From assembly GCF_002575655.3 (NCBI RefSeq), contig NC_053040.3, positions 153,389,148-153,453,147 on the forward strand: a stretch of 64,000 nt of DNA, in the 5' to 3' direction. Below the pieces are notes generated by a model. It was not told the DNA's origin, searched no databases, and saw only the letters and a program-made list of their open reading frames with translations. Of this stretch, positions 23,322 through 33,451 are shown piece by piece. Origin of the DNA: Aegilops tauschii subsp. strangulata. Lineage: Eukaryota > Streptophyta > Magnoliopsida > Poales > Poaceae. The position numbers were made by a program, and so were the translations under genes. Each line of letters begins with the position of its first letter. Within the stretch, counting starts at the first letter, position 1.

Positions 23322-23560
23322 GATAAATGCCACTCCAAATCTGGTTTTTTTGAGAAATGCCACTACAATTTCCAAACTTTGAAAAATGCCATTTCATGCC
23401 ATTTCCAGTGGCATTTTTCGAAGTCTGGAGTGGTGTTTTTCAAAGTTTGCAAATTGCAGTGGCGTTTTCCAAAGTTTGCAAAAATTGCAGTGGCATTTTT
23501 CAAAGTTTGGAAATTGCAGTGGCATTTTTATGAATCGCCATATTTGTTGTGGCATTTATC
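23322..23560. mobile_element. 239-bp palindromic MITE-like element with GATAAATGCCAC ends
   Basis: The ends are GATAAATGCCACT and GTGGCATTTATC. The interior holds four or five 30-36 bp repeats of the type GGCATTTTTCAAAGTTTG in both orientations. TAATTT flanks both sides (23316-23321 and 23561-23566), a possible target duplication. The CACTA-2 copy is at 32175-32413 and has a second MITE abutting it. Confidence 0.55.
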
Positions 23561-24199
23561 TAATTTGTTTTTGAGACGGAAGCAGGGTGTCAACTGGGCT
23601 GTGCGGGGCACTCTGGCCTGTCTAGACAACCTTCTCTTTTATGTTTACAACAGACCAGCCCAGTAGTTTTTTTTTCTTTCTGAAAGTGGCTAGCCCAGTT
23701 TTTTTGTGATTTGCCAAGTAAGTCACTTTGTCAGGCCTGTTGGGCTGCAAATCTTTCAAGACGAGGAGAGCTTCATTCGGCTGGACGAGAAAATGGCCTA
23801 TCAGTAATGAGAAATGGGCTGTACATTTTTAAAACACATCAAACCGGCAATTACTTTCAAATTTCTTTTTTTCATTCAAGATTTTAAATTGCATTAATTT
23901 TTATGCGTGGACAATTTGTTGGATATTATATTGATATACATTTATTTTTAAAATCAGTTTGAATGTGACTTGAAATTTCGGGATTAAAAACAGTTCGGAC
24001 CGCACCGAAATATGCAACATTTCGTATAATTTTTTAACCGTGGCCACAATATGGGCTGTAATGCTAACAAAAAGAATATGGGCTCCAAAAAAACCTTAAG
24101 AATTAGCAAATGGGTTGTAAATTATTAGAAATAATGGCAGATGGGCCGTATGCTGTTATCCACAGATTTGAGGCTTTCCTAAAAAAAGGTTGGCGCACA

Positions 24200-25480
24200 A
24201 GCAGTGACTGTTGGATGTCCATCCAACGGCCGTCGTGCTTCGTCAATGTCTGCTCTTCCTTCTCCAGCCGCTCAAACAAGCGCCGGCGGGACTGCCTGCT
24301 CCCTCCTCCCCGCGGCCGGCTGTGCTGCCGTGCAGGCATCACCGCCCCACCGTACTCCCATCGCTGGCCTAGCCATCCCTGTACTCACCCACACCTGTTG
24401 TTATTCTCCGGCGACGGCAGACGAACCAGTAAACCCTCGTATAGTCGTACTCCCCTCCGCGTGGGAAACAACTGCCGAGTCTTCCCTGCCTCCGTGTCAT
24501 TCCCTTCCTAGGCCTCGCCGTCGTCCACCGCCCTGGTGCTCTCGGCGCGGCCTGGTGAACGTGGTCAACGACCGACATGCATCTGAAGTGGACTATACGT
24601 GGAGAGGCTGACAGCTGGGTCCACGGCCGCACGCAAGGAAATGCCTCCTTATTATGCGCAAAATAATGATTCCTCCACCTAACATCTGGGACCCACCGAA
24701 AGGGCCTCTGTATTTCACGAAAAAAACATTACCGCCGCTGACAGCTCGGACCCACCAGCTATATCTTCGCACGCAAGGAAGTGCGTCCTTATTACGCACA
24801 AAAAAATGAATACTCCCCCTGCTAGCTGGGACCCTGTATAGTGGCAGGCTGACTTGTGGGCCTACTAAGTTGACGGGGACGGAGGGCTTTGTCAACTTAG
24901 TCAATATGCATGATTCTAGCTCCAGTGACCGTACGATGTCCATCCAACGGGTGTAGTGCTTCTTCAACCTCTGGTCTTGTTGCTCCAGCCGCCCAAAGCA
25001 GCGCCGATCGTGCCGCATGCTCTTGCCTCCCGTGGCCGGCTGTGCTGTCGCGGAGGCCTCACCGCCCCCTACTATTCCCACCGCTGGCCAGGCCCTGCGG
25101 CGACGGCAGCCTCACACCGCAGCCGAACCAGTGAACCCTCGTACTCCTCTCCGCATGGGCTTCCACTGCCGCGTCTTCCGCGGCTCCGCGTCGTCCCCTT
25201 CCTAGACCTCGCCGTCGTCTACTGCCCTGGTGCTCTCGGTGCGGCGTGGTCAACGTGGTCAAGGAACGGCTTCCATCGGACGTGGACTGTACGTGGAGAG
25301 GCTGACAGCTGGGTCCACGGCAGCAGCAAGGAAGTGCCTCCTTATTACACGCAAAATAATTATTCCTCCACCTGACAGCGGGGACCCACCGGACGGGCCA
25401 CCGTATTTCACGAAAAAAATGTTTCCCCTGACTGCTGGGACCCACCAGCTACATCTTCGCACGCAAGGAAGTGAGTGACA
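24200..25480. repeat. tandem duplication of about 0.7 kb in the CACTA-1 subterminal region
   Basis: The block from 24200 (GATGTCCATCCAACGG) resembles the block from 24938 with the same phrase. Both continue through matching GC-rich text (CGGCCGGCTGTGCTG and GTGGCCGGCTGTGCTG) into GGGACCCACC-type repeats at 24660-24830 and 25370-25480. ORFs of 130-160 codons on either strand are overlapping and low-complexity. The CACTA-2 counterpart is about 29300-30690. Confidence 0.6.
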
Positions 25481-25839
25481 GTCGGGACCCACCTGGTCGA
25501 AGCGTACGTAGCGTTGTCATTCTGGTCGCGAACGTGTATGTACATACTGGTCAATGTAGAGGCGCGCACGTGTCGTAGTAGAGGCACGCACGTAGCATGT
25601 ACACGTATGTACAGAGGCCAGGGTGCAAGAAAGTAAATACGGCCACGTACGTACATACGGGCGGGGTCTCGAACGCCTACTCGCGCGTACATACTGCCAG
25701 GGCTCGTGTACATGGCTGGGTCGGAACGGAGAAACAGTGTCGTCATCGTGTTCATGGGGAGGCAACGGAATGTGCGTGTTCATCGGGAGGAAACAGAGCC
25801 AACCGACTTGGACAGAATACTCGAGGGAAACGAGGCTTG

Positions 25840-26100
25840 GCGTACCGCAGAACGGAGGAAACGGCCTTGTGTTCGACCGGCCACGTTCGAAACGGGATCC
25901 TGTTCATCGCGAGGGGTCTGGCATACCGCAAAACGGAGGAAACGAACCTCCTACGGTCGAAACAGGGGTCCTATTGATCAGGAGGGGTGTGGCGTACTGC
26001 AAAACGGAGGAAACGGACTTGTGTTGGAGCGCTACGGTCGAAACGGGGGTCCTGTTCATCGGGAGGGGTGTGGCGTACCGCAAAACGGGACTCCACGGGA
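25840..26100. repeat. subterminal repeats of about 65-75 bp
   Basis: About four units carry CGCAAAACGGAGGAAACG and GGGTCCTGTTCATC, with spacing of roughly 65-75 bp. They are typical of the repetitive subterminal zone where CACTA transposase partners bind. The CACTA-2 counterpart is 28730-28990. Confidence 0.6.
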
Positions 26101-26570
26101 TACTGTTCATCTCCACCGTCGACCCCCTCCAGCTTCCACGGGCTACTGTTCATCCAACGTCGACCTCCTCCAGCCTCCACCTGCGACTGTTCATCCACGG
26201 GCTCCTGTTCATCCAGCCTCCACCGCGCGCTACTCCACCGGCTACTGTTCAACCTGCCGTTCAACCACCCCTCCACGGGCTACTGTTCATCCAGCCCTCC
26301 ACCGTCTACTGTTCATCCTGCCCTCCACGGGGTGGTCCTGTTCATCCTGCCCTCCACGGGGTCTTGTTCATCCAGCCCCAACCGGCTCGAACGATCGGGG
26401 TCCTGTTCATCCACCCCCACCAGGAACTGTGCATCCAAACCCCCCAGCAACGCTCACTGTTCATCCAGAGGCAACGCCACGGGGTCCTGTTCATCCACCC
26501 CCACCAGGAACTATTCATCCAACCCCCCTCCCGCAACGCTCACTGTTCATCCAAAGGCAGCATCAATCGG
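26090..26570. repeat. dense CTGTTCATCC repeat field
   Basis: The decamer CTGTTCATCC or a close variant recurs many times at 20-40 bp spacing, separated by C-rich spacers. The His-Pro-rich translations (VHP, FIQP) in all forward frames follow from the repeat and are not a protein signal. The CACTA-2 counterpart is 28340-28730. Confidence 0.65.
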
Positions 26571-27010
26571 CTTCAGTTAGCAGCTGTAGCGAAGGAATCG
26601 CTCGATCGGGTTCAGTTAACAGCCATCGATCGATCGCTCGGGTTCAGTAACGCGTAGCCTGCAGTGCAATCGCTCGGGTTCAGTTAGAGCCCAACGCCTC
26701 ACACACACGCGCGTACGTACGAGAGAAATGCGCATCACTCGGGCCCCAACCACCCACCATAACCGGGGACTCCCCGATATTTCCCACGCCCTCGCTTCTA
26801 CCATGGTTTTTTCCGTCATGGACGGCCCAAAGAATGTCATGCAGTTGCGTCTCCGGCCCGCCCAGGACGAAAAGCCCATTTTCTGTCATGATTTTTTGTC
26901 ATAGAAGTAGGACCCCACCACATCTATGATGATACCGGGTTTTGTCACAATTATCGTCATAGAAGTGTCATAAGTATGACAGAAAAGACGTTCGGCCCAA
27001 AATGTCACAG

Positions 27011-27030
27011 TTGTGTCTTTTTTTGTAGTG
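27011..27030 (-). repeat. terminal inverted repeat of CACTA-1
   Basis: The complement reads CACTACAAAAAAAGACAC, followed inward by TGACA-type subterminal motifs shared with CACTA-2 at 27896. Confidence 0.8.
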
Positions 27031-27744
27031 GAGGTTCTCGTGACGTGAGCCATGACGATCAAGATCAGGCGGGCGCCACCGTGCGCAGTGTCCATGTTTC
27101 CCCTTTGGTGCTAAGGAAGCAAGTGCAGGCGCGGAGTACCGAGGCGTCAAGCAAAGGTTTTCGTATCGGTGCAACGAGACCAAGACCAGCAGGACGGCAA
27201 GACGGAGGTCACCATGGAGCCCAAGGTGGCGTCACCACCAAAGCCTTTTGCAGGCAAAGACCGCTTTTGTCAGGATAAGCCGTACTAGTTTTCCCCTTTC
27301 AAATTGGCCGTTGTTGGCTCCCTTCCCGCTCAATATTTGGGGAGAGGACCAAGGCCTCTATAAATAGGACTAGCCACCACCGTAGGAGGCAACGGGCCAA
27401 GAGACAACTGAGCCCCAGGGCAACTCGGACGGATCTGGGATTAAACAATCCCCACCCACACAAGCTCACCGAGCACAAGAACACCTCAACCTCAGGAGGC
27501 TGTTCTTCCCCTTGTATTATTCATCATCAGCCCAAGAGGCAATCCACTACCACCACACTGGAGTAGGGTATTACACCACAACGGTGGCCCGAACCAGTAT
27601 AAATCTTGTGTCTCTTGTGTTGTGAGTTCGTTGAATTCGTCCGTGAGATCTTAGCAAGCTAGGACGTGGATCGGTAGAGGGAGAACTTCACGCGCACCCC
27701 AGAGTTCGAACCTTAAGAGTTTTGCCGGAACCCGTGATCCGACA
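27031..27744 (+). repeat. fragment of a Tat-type gypsy LTR, truncated by CACTA-1
   Basis: It is colinear with 57977-58523 of the Tat element LTR, from CTCGTGACGTGAGCC to the LTR end ...CCGACA. It begins at the base after CACTA-1, so CACTA-1 inserted into this LTR. It keeps about 170 bp that the 57760 LTR lacks, including a TATAAATA at 27359-27366. After its end the sequence is immediately Athila LTR, so the LTR itself sits in that older element, perhaps as a solo LTR. Confidence 0.75.
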
Positions 27745-27895
27745 AACTCCAAAAGTCCTAAAACTTCACGGAGAATTGTTTTGGAATATATAAAAATATT
27801 GGGCGAAAAAGCACCTGGGGGACCCACCAGTCAACCACAAGGGTGGGGGGCATGCCCTACCCCCAGGGCACACCCATTGCCTTGCCGCCAGCCTG
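27745..27895 (+). repeat. older Athila LTR, left part
   Basis: Matches the middle of the LTR at 52358-53879 (phrases AAACTTCACGGAGAAT and GGAATATATAAAAA, corresponding to about 52547-52700). It ends ...CAGCCTG directly before CACTA-2 and resumes at 51510 with CTGGCAGG. Removing CACTA-2 and one CTG restores colinearity with the intact LTR. Confidence 0.85.
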
Positions 27896-27920
27896 CACTA
27901 CAAAAAAAAGACACATCCAT
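27896..27920 (+). repeat. left terminal inverted repeat of CACTA-2
   Basis: CACTACAAAAAAAAGACAC followed by ATCC and TGACA motifs. It agrees with the complement of the right end at about 20 of the first 24 bases. Confidence 0.85.
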
Positions 27921-28039
27921 GACATTTTGGGCCGAACGAATTTTTTTTCTGTCATACATGTGACACTTCTATGGCGATAATTGTGACAAAACCCGGTATC
28001 ATCATAGATGTGGTGGGCTCCTACTTCTATGACAAAAAA

Positions 28040-30700
28040 TCATGACAGAAAATGGGCTTTTCGTCCTGGGCGGGCCGGAGACGCAGCTGCATGACATTCT
28101 TTGGGCCGTCCATGACGAAAAAACCATGGTAGAAGCGAGGGCGAGGAAAATTTCGGGGAGTTCCCGGTTACGGTGGGAGGTCGGGGGCCGAGCGATGCGC
28201 GTTTCTCTCGTACATGTACGCGCGTGTGTGCGAGGCATTGGCTCTAACTGAACCCGAGCGATCGATCGATGGCTGTTAACTAAACCCGATCGAGCGATTC
28301 CTTCGCTACTGCTGCTAACTGAAGCCGATCGATGCTGCCTCTGGATGAACAGTGAGCGTTGCGGGGGGGGGGGGGGGTTGGATGAACAGTTTCCGGTGGG
28401 GGTGGATGAACAAGACCCCATGGTGTTGCCTCTGGATGAACAGGACCCCGATCGATCGAGCCGGTTGGGGCTGGATGAACAGGACCCCGTGGAGGGTAGG
28501 ATGAACAGGACCACCCCGTGGAGGGCAGAATGAATAGTAGACGGTGGAGGGCTGGATGAACAGTAGCCCGTGGATTGGTGGTTGAACAGGAGCCCATGGA
28601 GAGGGCTGGTTGAACAGTAGCCGGTGGAGTAGCGCGTGGTGGAGGCTGGATGAACAGGAGCCCGTGGATGAACAGTCGCAGGTGGAGGCTGGAGGAGGTC
28701 GACGGTGGATGAACAGTAGCCCGTGGAGTCCCGTTTTGCGGTACGCCACACCCCTCCCGATGAACAGGACCCCCGTTTCGACCATAGCGCTCCAACACAA
28801 GTCCGTTTCCTCCGTTTTGCGGTATGCCACACCCCTCCCGATCAACAGGACCCCCGTTTCGACCGTAGGAGGTCCGTTTCCTCCGTTTTGCGGTACGCCA
28901 GACCCCTCCCGATGAACAGGATCCCGTTTCAAACGTGGCCGGTCGAACACAAGGCCGTTTCCTCCATTCTGCGGTACGCCAGGCCTCGTTTCCATCGGCT
29001 ATTCCGTCCAAGCCCTCCCGATGAACACGACGACGCATTCCGTTCCGACCCAGCCGGTTGGCTCCCCATGAACACGACGACGACGCTGTTTCTCCATTCC
29101 GACCCAGCCATGTACACGAGCCCTGGCCGTACGTATGCGCGAGTAGGCGTTCGAGACCCTACCCGTATGTACGTACGTGGCCGTATTTTCTTTCTTGCAC
29201 ACTGGCCGCTGTACGTACGCGTACACGCTACGTGCGCGCCTCTACATCGACCAGTATGTACGTACACGTTCGCGACCAAAATGACAATGCTACGTACGCT
29301 TCGACCAGGTGGGTCCCGACTGTCAGGCACTTCCTTTCCTGCGAAGATGTAGCTGGTGGGTCCCAGCAGTCAGGGGGCGAATCGTTTTTTTTGCCCGGAC
29401 GCACTTCCTTGCGTGCGAAGATGTAGCTGGTGAGTCCCCGCAGTCAGGGGGAAACGTTTTTTTCGCGAAATACGGTGGCCCGTCCGGTGGGTCCCCGCTG
29501 TCAGGTGGAGGAATAATTATTTTCCGCGTAATAAGGAGGCACTTCCTTGCTGCGGCTGTGGACCCAGCTGTCAGCCTCTCCATGTACAGTCCACGTCCGA
29601 TGGAAGCCGTTCCTTGACCACGTTGACCACACCACGCCGAGAGCACCAGGGCGGTGGACGACGGCGAGGCCTAGGAAGGGGATGACACGGAGCCGGGGAA
29701 GACGCGGCAGTGGAAGCCCGCGCAGAGAGGAGTACGAGTGTTCACTGGTTCGGCTGTGGTGTGAGGCTGCCGTCGCCGCAGGGCCTGGCCAGCGGTGGGA
29801 ATAGTAGGGGGCGGTGAGTTCTCCGCGGCAGCACAGCCGGCCACGGGAGGCAGGAGCATGCGGCACGACCGGTGCTGCTTTGGGCAGCTGGAGCAACAAG
29901 ACCAGAGGTTGAAGAAGCACTACGGCCGTTGGATGGACATCATACGGTCACTGGAGCTAGAATCGTGCATATTGACTAAGACAAAGCCCTCCGTCCCCGT
30001 CAACTTAGTAGGCCCACAAATCAGCCTGCCACTATACTGGGTCCCAGCTAGCAGGGGGAGTATTCATTTTTTTGTGCGTAATAAGGACGCACTTCCTTGC
30101 GTGCGAAGATATAGCTGGTGGGTCCGAGCTGTCAGCGGCGGTAACATTTTTTTCGTGAAATACAGAGGCCCTTTCGGTGGGTCCCAGATGTTAGGTGGAG
30201 GAATCATTATTTTGCACGTAATAAGGAGGCATTTCCTTGCGTGCGGCCATGGACCCAACTGTCCGCCTCTCCACGTACAGTCCACTTCAGATGCATGTCG
30301 GTCGTTGACCACGTTGACCAGGCCGCGCCGGGAGCACCAGGGCGGTGGACGACGGCGAGGCCTAGGAAGGGAACGACACGGAGGCAGGGAAGACTCGGCA
30401 GTTGTTTCCCACGCGGAGGGGAGTACGACTATACGAGGGTTTACTGGTTCGTCAGCCGTCGCCGGAGAATAACAACAGGTGTGGGTGAGTAGAGGGATGG
30501 CTAGGCCAGCGAGGGGAGTACGGTGGGGCGGTGAAGCCTGTGCGGTAGCACAGCCGGCCGCGGGGAGGAGGGAGCAGGCAGTCCCGCCGGCGCTTGTTTG
30601 AGCGGCTGGAGCAGGAAGAGCAGAGTTTGAAGAAGCACGACGGCCGTTGGATGGACATCCAACAGTCACTGCTTGTGCGTCAACCTTTTTTTAGGAAAGC
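28040..30700. repeat. 5' subterminal repeat zone of CACTA-2
   Basis: This is the inverted counterpart of 24200-26880. It contains GGATGAACAG repeats at 28340-28730 (complement of CTGTTCATCC), 65-75 bp repeats at 28730-28990, and the duplicated GC-rich blocks at 29300-30690. A run of 17 G lies at 28362-28378. Long overlapping frames on both strands reflect repeat structure. Confidence 0.65.
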
Positions 30701-31319
30701 CTCAAATCTGTGGAAAATAGAATACAACCCATCTGCCATCATTTCTAATAATTTACAGCCCATTTGCTAATTCTGAAGGTTTTTTTTGGAGCCCATATTC
30801 TTTTTGTTAGCATTACAGCCCATATTGTGGCCACGGTTAAAAAATTATACGAAATGTTGCATATTTCGGTGCGGTCCGAACTGTTTTTAATCCCGAAATT
30901 TCGAGTCACATTCAAACTGATTTTAAAAATAAATGTATATCAATATAAAATCCAACAAATTGTCCACGCATAAAAATTAATGCAATTTAAAATCTTGAAA
31001 TGAAAAAAAGAAATTTGACAGTAATTGCCGGTTTGATATGTTTTAAAAATGTACAACCCATTTCTCATTACTGATAGGCCATTTTCTCGTCCAGCCGAAT
31101 GAAGCTCTCCTCGTCTTGAAAGATTTGAAGCCCAATAGGCCTGACAAAGCGACTTACTTGGCAAATCACAAAAAAACTGGGCTAGCCATTTTCAGAAAGA
31201 AACAAAACTACTGGGCTGGTCTGTGGTAAACATAAAAGAGAAGGTTGTCTAGACATGCCAGAGTGCCCTGCACAGCCCAGTTGACACTCTGCTTCCGTCT
31301 CAAAAACAAATTAGATAAA

Positions 31320-32171
31320 GGGATAATTACGTTTATGCCCCTAGTTGTGTCCCACTCGTCTGTTTTACCCCTAATTCCCAAAAGTCACCGGTTCTGTCCA
31401 AATCACTTTGCTCCTCTTATGCTTTTGCCCTTTGACCGTTTGACCGTCAGTTTGAAAACATCATAACTAATTCATACTAAATCAGAAAAATGCAAATAAG
31501 ATACCAAAATGTTCAAAAAACATCACCTATATGTCAGTGTCATTTGCATTCATGAAAAAAAGTGTTGGAAAGTGCCCATCCGAGTTTTAGCTCTTATGCT
31601 ACCACCATTAATAGTAAAATCTAAAAAAGTTCAAAAAAATTCAAAAATAATTTGGTGGCAAAGAATGACAAATGTTTTAAGTGCCTGCCAAGTTTCATCA
31701 GGGAATAACATTCGTGGGTGCCGCGGAAAAAAAACAATTAGCACTCCAAAATAGATAATTTTTTGCCACGACTTCCACGAATGCCGTTCCCTAATGAAAC
31801 TTGGCAAGCACTTAGAACACTTGTCGTTCTTTGCCACCATATTTTTTTGAATTTTTTTGAATTTTTTTAGAGTTTACTATTCATGGTGGTATCAAAAGAG
31901 CTAAAACTCGGATGTGCACTTTCCAACACTTTTTTCATGAATGCAAATGACACTGACATATAGGTGATGTTTTTCTGAACATTTTGGTATGTTATTTGCA
32001 TTTTTTTGATTTTGTATGAATTAGTTATGAAGTTTTCAAACTGATGGTCAAACGGTCAAAGGGCAAAAGCATAAGAGGATCAAAGTGACTTGGACAGAAC
32101 CGGTGACTTTTGGGAATTAGGGGTAAAACAGATGAGTGGGACACAACTAGGGGCATAAATCTAATTATCCC
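31320..32171. mobile_element. 852-bp foldback MITE, Mutator-type, with 9-bp TSD
   Basis: The ends GGGATAATTA and TAATTATCCC are inverted repeats, and similarity extends so that the left and right halves (each about 410 bp) fold on each other. TTAGATAAA is duplicated at 31311-31319 and 32172-32180. A 9-bp duplication fits Mutator-like elements. CACTA-1 has the empty site as one copy of the complement at 23555-23563. Confidence 0.8.
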
Positions 32172-32174
32172 TTA

Positions 32175-32413
32175 GATAAATGCCACAACAAATATGGCGA
32201 TTCATAAAAATGCCACTTCAATTTCCAAACTTTGAAAAATGCCACTGCAATTTTTGCAAACTTTGGATAAACGCCACTGCAATTTGCAAACTTTGAAAAC
32301 CGCCACTCCAGACTTCGAAAAATGCCACTGGGGATGGCATGAAATGGCATTTTCAAAGTTTGGAAATTGCAATGGCATTTCTTAGAAACACCAGATTTGT
32401 AGTGGCATTTATC
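32175..32413. mobile_element. MITE-like element, CACTA-2 copy of the one at 23322
   Basis: Same GATAAATGCCAC ends and the same internal GGCATTTTTC repeats, in inverted order. The foldback MITE at 31320-32171 inserted at its left end, so its first bases lie in the duplicated TTAGATAAA. Confidence 0.55.
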
Positions 32414-32933
32414 AAATTAACCCAAAACAAAAATAACTGGGCGAGCTGCTGGGTCCCTAATGTCAGCCGCTCGTTGTGCAACTCTCTCGTTTATTGACTA
32501 CGTTGACAATGGCATGGGACCCAGATGTCAGAAATCCATTACGAGGAGCCATTTTTTATTGGATTGAAATAAGGAGGCACTTTGCTTGCGTACTGCCATG
32601 ACCTTGGCGGGTCCCTGCTGTCATCCTCTCCACGTACAATCATCTCCTGGTTGTGTACGCGTCAACTTGGTAGGCCCACAAGTCAGCCTCTAAACCCGTC
32701 AAGGACAAATACAGCCCATTAAAAAAATAATAGCCCATTCCATATGTTCAAACAGAAAGTTCAACATTCAGAGCAAAGTAGCAGGTCTGATCCACATATA
32801 GAGTACTGAACTTCCACGTTGACAACCATCATAGCCAAGTTAACTATCTACTTCCACTAATACTCTAGTAGCGTACAAGTACTAACTTACTCTTAGCTAT
32901 CTAGACGATGCCGGCCGCCATCTGCGGTACACG

Positions 32934-33451
32934 CTAAACGCCGGCACCGGCATCCTCTGCCTCGCCTCGGACTTGCTAGAGGTGCGATAGGGCACGTTGC
33001 TCGTGCGCGTTGGCCCTTTCCATGCCGGCGTGGTCCACCGAAGCTTCGGCTTCTAAGCGGGAAACCCACTTGATGAGCTGGTAGTAAAAATCGGCGTCGT
33101 GAACGCGTGCGTGCCCGACAGCCTCCAGGGCTATTTGCTGGGCGCCGACCTCCACGTGGTCAGCCCACGTGCGGGCGCTCTGCTCGCGACTCAGAGCGTC
33201 GGTGCGCTACTGCTCCATGTCCCGCTGGCGGCGCAAATCGGCGATACGCTGCTCATCCGCCAAGCGGTCGCGCTCCAACAACTCCTGCTCCTCCGCCAGG
33301 CGGTCGCGCTCCAACAACTCCTCGATCTCCGCATTGCCATCTAAAGACCGATAGAATGCCTCCTCCCTCCGTCTGCCTTCCGGTGAAAAACCGAACACTA
33401 GTTCCGGCGGTGACCGCCTCCGGCCACGCCTATCACGGACGGGCGGGGGAT
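32934..33451 (-). pseudogene. dead twin of the 172-aa coiled-coil ORF
   Basis: Colinear with 22282-22800. The start ATG is lost by a one-base deletion at 33449-33451 (CCATCCCCCG instead of CCATGCCCCCG). A TAG at 33209-33207 replaces a Gln codon after MEQ, and near the C-terminus CTCTGGCAA has become CTCTAGCAA. The remaining frame still shows LLERDRLAEEQ repeats. Confidence 0.7.

Larger units (their letters stand above)
1..27030 (-). mobile_element. CACTA-1: giant CACTA DNA transposon, partial (runs off the left edge)
   Basis: The element ends at 27030 with TAGTG preceded by a T-run, the complement of CACTACAAAAAAA. Its body lies to the left, so it is read on the minus strand. The flanking GAG at 27031-27033 is probably the 3-bp target duplication. 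Its interior matches CACTA-2 (27896-51509) in inverted order from the terminus to about 1385: subterminal repeats, coiled-coil ORF, divergent gene, DUF295 gene. It is interrupted by the gypsy element at 4384-18411 and by smaller MITEs. No transposase-like ORF is seen, so it is probably non-autonomous or its transposase lies off-window. The far terminus is not in the window, so its full length is unknown. Confidence 0.75.

Noticed and set aside
24593..25081. ORFs of 130-225 codons in the GC-rich subterminal blocks (also 29501-30669)
   Set aside because: Both strands are open through duplicated low-complexity GC-rich sequence; this is typical of CACTA subterminal DNA.
25623..26657. 344- and 314-codon ORFs rich in His-Pro repeats (and counterparts at 28002-29038)
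   Set aside because: They arise from the CTGTTCATCC repeat field in three forward frames at once; no domain and no conserved start.
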